This document shows, piece after piece, positions 25,035 to 34,168 of a stretch of DNA of 64,000 nucleotides. The position numbers were made by a program, and so were the translations under genes. Below the pieces are notes generated by a model. That model was not told the DNA's origin and did no database searches. It saw only the letters and a list, made by a program, of their open reading frames with translations. The stretch's first letter is position 1. The number at the start of each line of letters is the position of its first letter. The stretch is from Kordia algicida (lineage in GTDB: Bacteria > Bacteroidota > Bacteroidia > Flavobacteriales > Flavobacteriaceae), in NCBI RefSeq assembly GCF_051013375.1, contig NZ_CP142125.1; one strand, given 5' to 3'.

Positions 25035-28000
25035 TTATTTTAAGTGTTGTTTTGTAACGTGTACGTTTATTTGAGTTACTTCGCCTGTACGTTTGAATAT
25101 TTTTTGACTCGTAGCTGCATCTAAACTTAAGTTGCTGAACGCTTTTGTACTTCCATCCGTGAATTGCACCGTTAACGCTTCTGCAGAAGCGACACTATAA
25201 ATAATTGGCACTTGACAATAGGTAAAACACAACGATCCTTTTTGTACAGCGAGTTTTTTTGCTTGTTTGGCAATGTTGATGTAATTGAACGTACTATCAT
25301 TTTGCAAAAATTCGTCCTGACGTAACATACAAGGATCAAAGAATAGTTTTCCATTTTCTACAAAGACGCCCAATTCGCCAAAGCGACTTAAGATGTCTTC
25401 TTTTACTTGTCCTGTCATTCCAGGTTGCTGTGCGCCTTTTCCTGCGGGCGTATGCGAATATGGATCGGTTGGAAATGCGCCATATAGCGAAGGCGATTTG
25501 TGCACGCCAATTCCTTCGTTGATTTCGTAATAATGCTCTAGTAATCGACCAATGATTTCATCGCTTTGGTGTTCGCGAATTGCTTTGAGACAGCATTCTA
25601 ATACTGCTAGTTGCAATTTTGAAACCATATGCCAATAGATGGATCCTAAACCTTCATAACCGTAGAAAGTTCCTGAACGACCTGTAAATTCTTTGTGATT
25701 GAATACGTTTTCAAACGTGTCTAAAATGTGTTCTTCTTCCGATTGAACCAACTCGCTGTATGCCGTTTCTTTTAATTTGTTTAATGCTTCTGAAAGATCT
25801 CCTGCATTTTTAAAGTTTCCGTTGAAGTGATAGTCTCCATTTATATCTTTTGAGAGTATACTTTGATTTCCTTCATTAAGCAGTTTTTGCAATAGTTTTG
25901 ATTGGGCAACAGCTTCTTGCGGAATGTTATTGCGTTGTATGAATCCTTTTAATTCTTTGTTTGGATAGAGTAAGTAACTGTATTGATCTGGTCGGAATAG
26001 TTTGCTCGCTTTGAGTCCATCTAATACTGCTAATGCTTCCGCAGATGCGACATATCCTGAACTTAATACGGCAACTTGTCCTTCTAGCATTTCGTTGAGG
26101 TACGAGATAGAAACATCGCCGTTGTCTTCCACCGTCATTAGATTGTATGCGTGGTATAGATTGTCTTCCCGCTTATTGGCTTCTATTGAATGTTCTAAAT
26201 AGGCTAAACTTGTGGTTACAAATGCTTTGATGTCGCTGATGGCAATGTTTGTTTTGTTACCTGAAAATGCATTGTCATAGATTTGTTCTCTGTATGCGCT
26301 TCCTGCTTCGCCCAAACCATCTAGTATTTTTCTACGGTCTTGATCGTTTATTTTTCCTTGTAATAGGTTTTTGTTTTCGCTGAACGTGCTCGAGATTTTA
26401 TTGAAAAACGTTGCTAATTCATTCGAAATTTCAACTGTTTCAATGTTTGTTTTATCAAAAACAGTTTCAAAAAATTTCAAGAAACGGCGCAAGTAGTAAA
26501 GCGTTACCATTGACACTCCGTTACCTACAAGTGCGTTGTTGGCATCATTCCATTCTGGACGTTGCGTGTTCATCCAAATTCCACCTTCGGGAATAAAGTT
26601 TGAGAGTTTTGCTAGTGTTGTTGCCAGTATTTTTTCGATGAAGTTTACTTTTACAATGAATTTGTTTTCATCGCGAAGTAATGCGCCATCTGCTCCGAGT
26701 TCTTCACGTTGTTGGCGAATTTTATGATCTAATGCTTCGTCAAATTCAATGGTATCTTTTGGATTTTTGAGCAAGTCTGCATATTGTTTTATTCTGTAAG
26801 GAACATTTGCATATACAAATAAGTCTTTGTCAAAGAAGCTTTCGAGCTTTCCAGGTTTGTGATTTTCTATGATTTCCAAGAATTTTTGTAGATAGATGAT
26901 TTGGTGATCGCCCCAATAACCAATGTACGACCAAGGATCGTCTGGCTCAATTGTTTCCCAGTCAAAACCATCTTTGGTGACACGATATGGATTGTATCCA
27001 TCAAACGTAGTAGCGTTGAGAAATTTGTGAATCATGCTTTCAATGAATTCAGGATATGAATGTGCCAGCGCTTCCCAATTTTGGAAGATATCGCGCCAGT
27101 TTCCTTCATAATCTAATATTTTAGATCCATCGATTTCGCTTCGTGTGTTGATGGAGAATTTGTTCCAAGGACGACTTGGATCTCCGTGACGACGACTAAA
27201 TTTTAGTGGCATGTATTCTATGCAGAGACGTCTGAAATTTTTATCGTCACTTTTGTACGCAATTTTTTGTATGTCTGCCAGCGTAAATTGTTCTGGCAAT
27301 GCCTTGATAATGTCTTCTGAAGTTTTTGCGACTTTTTTGTTCGCTTTTGCGAGATAGTTTTTAAAATCCCACTTTTCTATTTGATAGTTGTTATCGAAGA
27401 TTCCGCCACGCATAATGTTAAATAGCGTGTTGGAGAAGTGACGTGTATCACGAAATTTGTCTGCCGATAACTGAATTCCATCAGAAGCAGCATTTAATTG
27501 AATGAGTTTTTCTGTTCCTTCCTGAATACTGTTTTGAATTCTTGTGACAAGATTTAATTCATTTTTAATACGATAAGATAAGGCTGCAATATCACTATGA
27601 TCTTGATTTACGTTTGCAATGGTATACCATTCTTTGCTTTTTGAAGCTTCAAGGTGTAGTGCTGCATTGATGAAATATGCTCCTTTTTCTGCTTTTACGT
27701 CTACTTCTTGTTGAATAGGAAGCTGTTTGCGAAACGCTTTTAGTTGTAATGATGATAGTAAGTATTTTGCATTGTCAAATCCTAACGACCAAGCTACATT
27801 GGCTTTTAGCGCTTCACTTGGTTCGGCTTTGTCTACAATAATCGCACTTAGTGCAAAGATTCCTAAACCTGTACGTCCTTCGAGTTCTGAACGTTTGTAC
27901 GCATCTACTAGGTTACTACTAGCGTTTTGTAAATCTGAACCTACGCCGTAAGGCAAGATATTTTGAAGTCCATCGAGTAAGTTAATGTATACTCTTTCTG

Positions 28001-28496
28001 TTGAATTGTTAGTGATGTTTGCTTTTTTTACAAAACCAAATTCATCACTTGAATTCCACTGATAACGAAACGTAAGTTCTAAATCGTGATTGATTTCTTC
28101 AAACATTACTTTGTTACCGTAATTGTTTTTATAGAGATTACGCGTTACTTGATATTTTCCTTCATATCGTTCTGAGAATGGTTCCCACAGATGATTTTTA
28201 TCATTTTTTGTGATTTGAAAGATCGATTTACTTCCTGTAATTTCAGCAGACTCCGTTATTTTATCGTCTGTGTAATATGGAAATAATGAAAATTCTGAAT
28301 TTTTACGTCCTGCTGTCAATCCGCCATTGCTTGCTATAAACATCCAATGGTTAGAATCACTTACGATACTCATAAAAAATGGTCGTAAGTGATCGCTGTT
28401 GGAAATTTTGTAAAAAAGTTCGTTATCTATATGTGTAGTTTCTATTTGAGACATGATTGATAAAATATCTTGATCTAGGATTGGTTCTTTAATCAT
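25035..28496 (-). CDS. GH149-like beta-1,3-glucan phosphorylase
   Basis: A 1153-aa cytoplasmic enzyme with no signal peptide. Size and motifs fit the large inverting phosphorylases related to GH94 and GH149: an N-terminal beta-sandwich (HWMFIASNGGLTAGRKNSEF, FEEINHDLELTFRYQW), then a helical catalytic region with RRHGDPSRPWNKFS, DYEGNWRDIFQNWEALAHS, GYWGDHQIIY and EWNDANNALVGNG. I assign GH149 because of its length and its setting among GH16/GH17/GH30; this is from memory of the family, not a search. Such enzymes split beta-1,3-gluco-oligosaccharides with phosphate to glucose 1-phosphate, saving ATP. GH94-like activity on cellobiose-type substrates is the alternative. Confidence 0.7.
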   Translation of the reverse strand: MIKEPILDQDILSIMSQIETTHIDNELFYKISNSDHLRPFFMSIVSDSNHWMFIASNGGLTAGRKNSEFSLFPYYTDDKITESAEITGSKSIFQITKNDKNHLWEPFSERYEGKYQVTRNLYKNNYGNKVMFEEINHDLELTFRYQWNSSDEFGFVKKANITNNSTERVYINLLDGLQNILPYGVGSDLQNASSNLVDAYKRSELEGRTGLGIFALSAIIVDKAEPSEALKANVAWSLGFDNAKYLLSSLQLKAFRKQLPIQQEVDVKAEKGAYFINAALHLEASKSKEWYTIANVNQDHSDIAALSYRIKNELNLVTRIQNSIQEGTEKLIQLNAASDGIQLSADKFRDTRHFSNTLFNIMRGGIFDNNYQIEKWDFKNYLAKANKKVAKTSEDIIKALPEQFTLADIQKIAYKSDDKNFRRLCIEYMPLKFSRRHGDPSRPWNKFSINTRSEIDGSKILDYEGNWRDIFQNWEALAHSYPEFIESMIHKFLNATTFDGYNPYRVTKDGFDWETIEPDDPWSYIGYWGDHQIIYLQKFLEIIENHKPGKLESFFDKDLFVYANVPYRIKQYADLLKNPKDTIEFDEALDHKIRQQREELGADGALLRDENKFIVKVNFIEKILATTLAKLSNFIPEGGIWMNTQRPEWNDANNALVGNGVSMVTLYYLRRFLKFFETVFDKTNIETVEISNELATFFNKISSTFSENKNLLQGKINDQDRRKILDGLGEAGSAYREQIYDNAFSGNKTNIAISDIKAFVTTSLAYLEHSIEANKREDNLYHAYNLMTVEDNGDVSISYLNEMLEGQVAVLSSGYVASAEALAVLDGLKASKLFRPDQYSYLLYPNKELKGFIQRNNIPQEAVAQSKLLQKLLNEGNQSILSKDINGDYHFNGNFKNAGDLSEALNKLKETAYSELVQSEEEHILDTFENVFNHKEFTGRSGTFYGYEGLGSIYWHMVSKLQLAVLECCLKAIREHQSDEIIGRLLEHYYEINEGIGVHKSPSLYGAFPTDPYSHTPAGKGAQQPGMTGQVKEDILSRFGELGVFVENGKLFFDPCMLRQDEFLQNDSTFNYINIAKQAKKLAVQKGSLCFTYCQVPIIYSVASAEALTVQFTDGSTKAFSNLSLDAATSQKIFKRTGEVTQINVHVTKQHLK

Positions 28497-28563
28497 TAAT
28501 GGTCTTTTGCTCCTCTGTTTATTTTTTAGGAGTGTATTTATTTAGTTTTGAGTGTGATAGTTG

Positions 28564-29400
28564 TTATTGATATACGCGTACGTAATCGACTAACATGGTT
28601 TGTGGAAATACTGTGTCTGCGTTTGGTGAACCAACATATGAACCGCCAACGGCAAGATTCATGATGATGAAAAATTCATGGTCAAAAACCCATTCACCTG
28701 TTACATCTTCTGGTGTGATTTGGTTGTATAACACATCGTCCACATAATAGTTGATGTAGTTTGGTCCCCATTCTATTCCGAAAACGTGGAATCCTGTGTC
28801 AAATCTGTCATCAATCAATTCGTATTCTTTAGAGATTGCATTTCCAGCAAAGTATCCAGGTCCGTGAACCGATCCTGTTGTAATTGTCGGCAATTGTCCT
28901 CTATACTCCATGATGTCTATTTCTCCACATTGTGGCCAAGAAACAGTATCTATGTTATTACCTAGCAACCAGAAAGCTGGCCAAAGACCTTGTCCCCAAG
29001 GTAATTTGATACGTGCTTCAAATCGTCCGTATTTTTTAGCGTACAATCCTTTGGTATTGATTCTTGCAGATGTATAACCAGATCCTTCAAAGCTTTCTTG
29101 CAATGCTGTTATTTTTAGCATTCCGTTTTCTACAACTACATTTTCTGGTCTGTCAGTATAGTATTGTAGTTCATTGTTTCCCCAACCATTGTTTCCAGTT
29201 CCAATGTCATACGTCCATATTGCTGAGTTGGGAGCGCCATCAACATCAAAATCGTCTCGTAAGACAATGTTTGTCAGCGTTGTTACTTCCTGTGTTTCAT
29301 CAGGATTACAACTTACTGCCATTCCGCCTATGACAATTAAGAGGATGAGTGCAGCAAATGATTGCATGTATGTTGTCTTGATTTTAGATATAAAATTCAT
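28564..29400 (-). CDS. GH16-family laminarinase lipoprotein
   Basis: A 278-aa endo-beta-1,3-glucanase of the GH16 jelly-roll family. I chose the ATG at 29400 over one 27 bp upstream because it avoids overlapping the previous gene and gives a standard 31-residue lipoprotein signal ending GGMAVSC. The catalytic cluster is EIDIME (Glu160, Asp162, Glu165), preceded by GLWPAFWLLG. Other marks are NNELQYYTDRPENV, FHVFGIEWGPNYINYYVDD and a final MLVDYVRVYQ strand. Anchored in the outer membrane, it should make the first cuts in laminarin for SusCD uptake. Confidence 0.93.
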   Translation of the reverse strand: MNFISKIKTTYMQSFAALILLIVIGGMAVSCNPDETQEVTTLTNIVLRDDFDVDGAPNSAIWTYDIGTGNNGWGNNELQYYTDRPENVVVENGMLKITALQESFEGSGYTSARINTKGLYAKKYGRFEARIKLPWGQGLWPAFWLLGNNIDTVSWPQCGEIDIMEYRGQLPTITTGSVHGPGYFAGNAISKEYELIDDRFDTGFHVFGIEWGPNYINYYVDDVLYNQITPEDVTGEWVFDHEFFIIMNLAVGGSYVGSPNADTVFPQTMLVDYVRVYQ

Positions 29401-29413
29401 ATTCTTTGTTTTT

Positions 29414-30853
29414 TTAATTTTCAGCATAGAAATAGATATTGTCTAGAGATACATTAGCAATTGTACCATCTGACACAAATAACATCATACCAATGGCATC
29501 TCTTGCGGTGAGTCCTGCAAAACTGGATAATGGAATGTCAAATTCTACCCATTCGTTGCTTGCTAATTGAGTTCCAGAGATTGGAAATGTACCTGATACT
29601 TCAGAAGCTTGCGTGAAGTTGTTGTGCAATGATATGTTGATATAATCTGATGCATCAACTATTTCGTTTACTCTTATGTCTATGTGTAAGTGTGTCATTT
29701 CTGTCGCGTCTACAGGTGGTACATCGCTTCCGTCTCTACCGTAGAATTCAATGGCTACAAAGTTGAAATTTGTGTACGTTATCACATTGTTTCCTCCTTC
29801 GTCTACCGCACCACCAAGTGTGGTTTGAAAAGGTTCGTAGAATCCGTTGTAATTGTCTACCGCAACATTGGCAAATACATCACTAAAGATAGAGATGACA
29901 TCAATGTTTACCGCTTCAATGGTTAGTGAACCTTCTGCTAGTTGCCCCGCGACACTTGCTGTGATTACCGAAGTATTGTCTACCATTCCTGTCACAGGAT
30001 CAATTTCTCCTGGTCCTACAACGGTTACCAAACCTTGTTCATTTACAGAAGCTACAAAAGGATTGGAACTTTCAAAATCGAAGTATGCTGATGCTGCCGT
30101 CACAGTTACATCTTGTCCGTTAGATAGGTTTGCTGTGTATTTTAAACCTATGATTGGAACAGTTGTATCTACGTTAGATTGTGCTGTTTGATCTTGTCCG
30201 CCTAATATTTCTGGTCTTGGTTGTCCAATTGTTCCAAGTCTTTCAAAACGAATTTCATCTATCCAAAAAGTATATCCTGCTCCACCAGTACTTTCTGTTC
30301 CTGCGGAGAAGATGAACATTCCTTTTTCTTGTACAAGTTTTGAAGGATCAGGAATTGGAATGATATATTTTTTCCAATCTGTTGATAGTTGAGTGTCTGC
30401 TAATGCTACTGCGTGCTTGTCTTCTATAAAATCTGTTCCAAAACCAAATAGTCCTATAGTTGCCGTTGTAGAACCTTTTGCCCAAAAAGTTAGCGCATCG
30501 TAACCTGTTAAGTCTCTACCTTCGCCACGATCTCTAAAAATTCCGCCGATAAATCCTCCATCTGGATCGTTTGGTGCGGGTACATCAATTCGGATAGATG
30601 TCGTTCCTTCATAGGCTTCGTTATTGTCTGTTCCGAAACCGTTTGTGTTTGCACCTCCAGCAGGATCAAAGGAAATGAAAAATTCATCCGTAAGTCCTAC
30701 AGGTGTATCTGTAAATATTTCAGCGGTATTTGGAAAAGTGGCCAATTCTACATCATCAGAGAAGCCTCTTTCACAACTTACTATCACTAAAAACATCAAC
30801 CCTAAAAGTGGAAGAACAATAGTGTATTTTAAGTTTATTTTTTTCATAATCAT
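29414..30853 (-). CDS. Surface glycan-binding lipoprotein of the glucan locus
   Basis: A 479-aa lipoprotein (lipobox VIVSC near residue 27). Domains in order are: a carbohydrate-binding-like sandwich (~35-210, GTTSIRIDVPAPNDPDGGFI ... GYTFWIDEIRFERLG), a BIG2-type Ig-like domain (~215-315), and a C-terminal module (DVISIFSDVFANVAVDNYNG ... VSLDNIYFYAEN). That last module matches the two in the secreted protein at 16367-17968. It has no catalytic motif. Its location just upstream of GH16 suggests a surface beta-glucan receptor helping SusD. Starts at ATG 30853, or at the second Met two codons later. Confidence 0.78.
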   Translation of the reverse strand: MIMKKINLKYTIVLPLLGLMFLVIVSCERGFSDDVELATFPNTAEIFTDTPVGLTDEFFISFDPAGGANTNGFGTDNNEAYEGTTSIRIDVPAPNDPDGGFIGGIFRDRGEGRDLTGYDALTFWAKGSTTATIGLFGFGTDFIEDKHAVALADTQLSTDWKKYIIPIPDPSKLVQEKGMFIFSAGTESTGGAGYTFWIDEIRFERLGTIGQPRPEILGGQDQTAQSNVDTTVPIIGLKYTANLSNGQDVTVTAASAYFDFESSNPFVASVNEQGLVTVVGPGEIDPVTGMVDNTSVITASVAGQLAEGSLTIEAVNIDVISIFSDVFANVAVDNYNGFYEPFQTTLGGAVDEGGNNVITYTNFNFVAIEFYGRDGSDVPPVDATEMTHLHIDIRVNEIVDASDYINISLHNNFTQASEVSGTFPISGTQLASNEWVEFDIPLSSFAGLTARDAIGMMLFVSDGTIANVSLDNIYFYAEN

Positions 30854-30858
30854 AGTTT

Positions 30859-33800
30859 TTATTTGCCGATGTTAATGTGTATGTATGTTCTTATCTCCCA
30901 TTCTCTACCGTTTGGAAATCCTACTGGACTTACTATTGGTTCGTTCGAAAATTCTGCGGCTTGATTTGGTGAGTAACGCGGTGAGTTTTCGTCCATAGAA
31001 CGCCATGTTCCTCTGATTCCGATACGTGTACTTGGAAGGATGAACCAATCTGGTTTTCCTAGTGTTGTAGATACATCAAGCATCAATTGTACTGGATATG
31101 TTAGGTTGAAATCACGGTGGTAATCAAATGGTCCCCAATCGTTCAATTTTACTTGCGAAGTAATTTTGAAGTTTTTGTATAACATTCTAACGTCTCCACC
31201 GAAACGATCAATTGTTCTTTGCGAATCACCATTTGCTTGTCCGTTTCCGTAGTAGAAGTTACCGATGACACCAAGTTCTGGACTTAGTTTTGAAACGATT
31301 CTTGTGTGTGCTTCCCATAGGTCTTCAGCTGGAGCAGATTGACTAAATGCAAAGAATGAACGATTTGCTAAGAAACCAATGTGCGCATCTTGCGTTGTAG
31401 GCAAACGTCTGTAAACAAATCCTGCACTTACGGCAAGTTTGGCATCTTCTGCTCTGTCATTATCCCATTCATACATCCATGAACCTGGAGTTGGATCGTA
31501 GGTTAGTAACATTTCGTATCCGTACATTTCTCTGTTTCCACCGCGTACTGCAAATGGATCGTCAATTACGTTTCTTAGTCTTCCTGGTGCAAATACTCCG
31601 TTTGGCATCGGATCAACTAATGGTTTTTGGTATAAGAAGTTTGGTGCAATTTGTAAGTCTCCCACTAAGTATGTAAATCCTGAGAGTACGTTTGTCATGT
31701 TTCCACTTCCTGAATCTTTTAGTCTCCATCCTGTGAATGTTCTGGTTTGATCTACTCCTGAATTGGCAACTAATCCCATGTACGAACCTTGTGCGTACCA
31801 GTTGAATCGTCCTCCTTGGTACTCAATTTTGGCTTTTGCTCCCCAATTGTCACTTGCTTGAACTTTGTCTGTTACTACAACATCATTAACTTCTTCATAC
31901 ATTTGAAATGTACTTCCGTTTAGTGGGCTACCTGCCCAAATTCCTCCGAGTGTGATACCAAATTTTCCAAATTCTTTTTCTAATACTAGCGTGGCTCTTT
32001 CTGTTGGCCATGCTGGAATGATACCACTTCGCACTTGGTTTGCATCTAGTACACGTCTACCACTTTCGTCAAACTCTAAGTCTGTTTCTACATCTCGGTG
32101 ATAGATTCCTGTTACATCCCATCCTTTAATGTTTCTAGAGTATTTGAAAAGCATTGTAGGATTGGCTCCCCACCATAATTGTGGACCAAAAGCTGCTTTG
32201 AAACCTTCTAAGTCTCCTTTTGCATCAAATTCTACTCCTAGTATTTCTCCGTTGTATATGTCTAAGTTTGGACCATAGTTTGCTTCTGGATATAGGTTGA
32301 AGAAATCGCCTTCGTATGCCCAGTGATAGTGTCCTGTACGGTAGAATCCTCTTAGATCGAATTTTTTATGATTCCATTCAAATTCTGCTTGATATACACG
32401 CAATCTATTGAAGTCGTTGACTTGGATATTTGTTTCGTTTCCGCCATCAACACCAACTACAGTAATTGGTCGTCCAACATTTTCATAGAAAATTTCGTCA
32501 ATTGGATTTTCTGCAACATTTCCAAGAACGTTTAGTTTTACTTCTGCTCTCATTCCTGGCGCAGGATTTCCTTCTACACCAATGTAATATGATTCCATAT
32601 GATCGAAACCTAATTGGTTAGGATACACATTGGCATCTGGATCTGGTGTTTCTGGTGTTGTGATTAAGCTTCCACCTGTGTTGAATGTTGTAAATTCTGC
32701 TCTTAATTCGCTGATTCGTATTTTTTGACTACTTCCGCCGTTTAATGCTGCTTTATCTCCTCGTGCTTTTAATACAGCATCCATGAGGTTTACATTTTTG
32801 AAATAATTTTCAACAAATTCAGCATTTACACCTTGTTCATAAGGATTTAATTGATGTACTTCTTTTAATGCGTAATATGCGGCTCTAGGATATTCTGTAA
32901 AAAGTCCTCTAGAATTCGTTGGACCTTTGGCACAGATTCCAAACCATTCTTCGTTCATGTTGTTTTCTCCAGGCTGGTGATCTAAATAGTATCCTCCGTT
33001 TGACCAAGAGGCATTTGTGTCATGAACATCTAGATTTTTGGTTTGACCGAATTTCCACCATCCGTCACTAAATTGAAAGGTAAATCCTCCGATTGAGTTT
33101 CCTGTTTTCCCTAATCCTGAAGCATTTTCATATATTTCTTTCCAATTTTCAACCATGAAAAATGCTTGCATCTTTTGATCTTCTGAATTTGTTATAGCGT
33201 TAAAGGCATCTGAACCAAACTCTGAGAACATGATAGGCATCCCCAATTCTTTTTTGACACGCTCAAAAGCATCTCCAAACGATTTTCCACGATACATATT
33301 TGTTGCGTATATATCAACATCTTTGCACTCCTCTGCAATTATTTCTACAAATAGCAAATCACCATTACATATTGCCATTGGATGAGAAGAATCAATTGTC
33401 TTCATTTTTACAATTGCATCATTCATTAGCTTATACATTGGTCTTCCTCTATTTTCACCAACTGCTTTTTTTTGATCTTCTTCATCTGGAAAATCTTCTG
33501 TTTCTGCACCTGCCCAAAATAGTCCGTAGTTATTTTCGTTTCCTAACATGTACATTAATAATCCAGGAGTATTTTTATACTCCTCAGCCATTTTTGTGAC
33601 TTCTGCCATTAATATTTCTTGTGTTTTTGGATCTGAATAATCAGTCACTGCCACCCAAGCGCCATCTATGGTAAGTCCATAACGACCGAATGAGTGATTA
33701 AGCATGGTATAGATACCGTAATTTTCATATATGTATTGAATCCATTTTGCAGGAACTCCAGTGTATTGTCTTATGGCATTTACATTCATGTTTTTTAGCA

Positions 33801-34035
33801 AGCTCATTTCTGCATCAAGAGCAGCTTTAATAACGTCATCCGACTGTTTCCAGAGGCTGTATGAATAATTGGTTCCTATGGGAACGTATCCCCAATTCAT
33901 ACCGTTAATCATAAATGGTTTTTCATTTACAATAAGTTTTGATCCTTCTTTATCATTTTCTATATAGATTTTTCCTTGCGCAAAAACCGAAGAAACTATA
34001 AAGAAGAATAGTAGTTTTATGAAGTGTTTTTTCAT
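30859..34035 (-). CDS. Clan GH-A glycosidase with a large beta-rich, possibly outer-membrane barrel, C-terminal half
   Basis: A 1058-aa exported protein (signal peptide 1-19, ending SVFAQ). Residues ~20-400 form a GH2/GH5-like TIM barrel: KPFMINGMNWGYVPIG, NVNAIRQYTGVPAKWI, MYMLGNENNYGLFW (acid/base Glu after Asn) and IMFSEFGSDAF (nucleophile Glu). From ~450 to the end the sequence alternates short amphipathic strands rich in Tyr, Trp and Gly (YQAEFEWNHKKFDLRGFYRT, AKIEYQGGRFNWYAQGSYMG). It closes with EWEIRTYIHINIGK, like an outer-membrane beta-barrel. I know no named family with this architecture. It probably trims beta-glucan at the cell surface. The terminator between it and the upstream lipoprotein gene suggests reduced or separate expression. 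Confidence 0.65.
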   Translation of the reverse strand: MKKHFIKLLFFFIVSSVFAQGKIYIENDKEGSKLIVNEKPFMINGMNWGYVPIGTNYSYSLWKQSDDVIKAALDAEMSLLKNMNVNAIRQYTGVPAKWIQYIYENYGIYTMLNHSFGRYGLTIDGAWVAVTDYSDPKTQEILMAEVTKMAEEYKNTPGLLMYMLGNENNYGLFWAGAETEDFPDEEDQKKAVGENRGRPMYKLMNDAIVKMKTIDSSHPMAICNGDLLFVEIIAEECKDVDIYATNMYRGKSFGDAFERVKKELGMPIMFSEFGSDAFNAITNSEDQKMQAFFMVENWKEIYENASGLGKTGNSIGGFTFQFSDGWWKFGQTKNLDVHDTNASWSNGGYYLDHQPGENNMNEEWFGICAKGPTNSRGLFTEYPRAAYYALKEVHQLNPYEQGVNAEFVENYFKNVNLMDAVLKARGDKAALNGGSSQKIRISELRAEFTTFNTGGSLITTPETPDPDANVYPNQLGFDHMESYYIGVEGNPAPGMRAEVKLNVLGNVAENPIDEIFYENVGRPITVVGVDGGNETNIQVNDFNRLRVYQAEFEWNHKKFDLRGFYRTGHYHWAYEGDFFNLYPEANYGPNLDIYNGEILGVEFDAKGDLEGFKAAFGPQLWWGANPTMLFKYSRNIKGWDVTGIYHRDVETDLEFDESGRRVLDANQVRSGIIPAWPTERATLVLEKEFGKFGITLGGIWAGSPLNGSTFQMYEEVNDVVVTDKVQASDNWGAKAKIEYQGGRFNWYAQGSYMGLVANSGVDQTRTFTGWRLKDSGSGNMTNVLSGFTYLVGDLQIAPNFLYQKPLVDPMPNGVFAPGRLRNVIDDPFAVRGGNREMYGYEMLLTYDPTPGSWMYEWDNDRAEDAKLAVSAGFVYRRLPTTQDAHIGFLANRSFFAFSQSAPAEDLWEAHTRIVSKLSPELGVIGNFYYGNGQANGDSQRTIDRFGGDVRMLYKNFKITSQVKLNDWGPFDYHRDFNLTYPVQLMLDVSTTLGKPDWFILPSTRIGIRGTWRSMDENSPRYSPNQAAEFSNEPIVSPVGFPNGREWEIRTYIHINIGK

Positions 34036-34120
34036 TTTGTAATTTTTAATTGGTCAGTATTTTAAGAGCAATGTGATTACTGGTTGCATCGCGCTTCTGA
34101 AATATGTTTTGATAAAAAAC

Positions 34121-34158
34121 AAACCCTCAACGCTTTATTATTAGCGCATTGAGGGTTT
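34121..34158 (-). terminator. Terminator separating the susCD-lipoprotein genes from the downstream enzyme genes
   Basis: A hairpin, aaaccctcaa cgct / agcg ca ttgagggttt, with a two-base bulge and a T-rich minus-strand tail (gtttttta). It lies between two co-directional genes of the locus, so it should lower expression of the enzymes relative to SusC, SusD and the triple-repeat lipoprotein. Confidence 0.8.
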
Positions 34159-34168
34159 TGTTTTAGTA

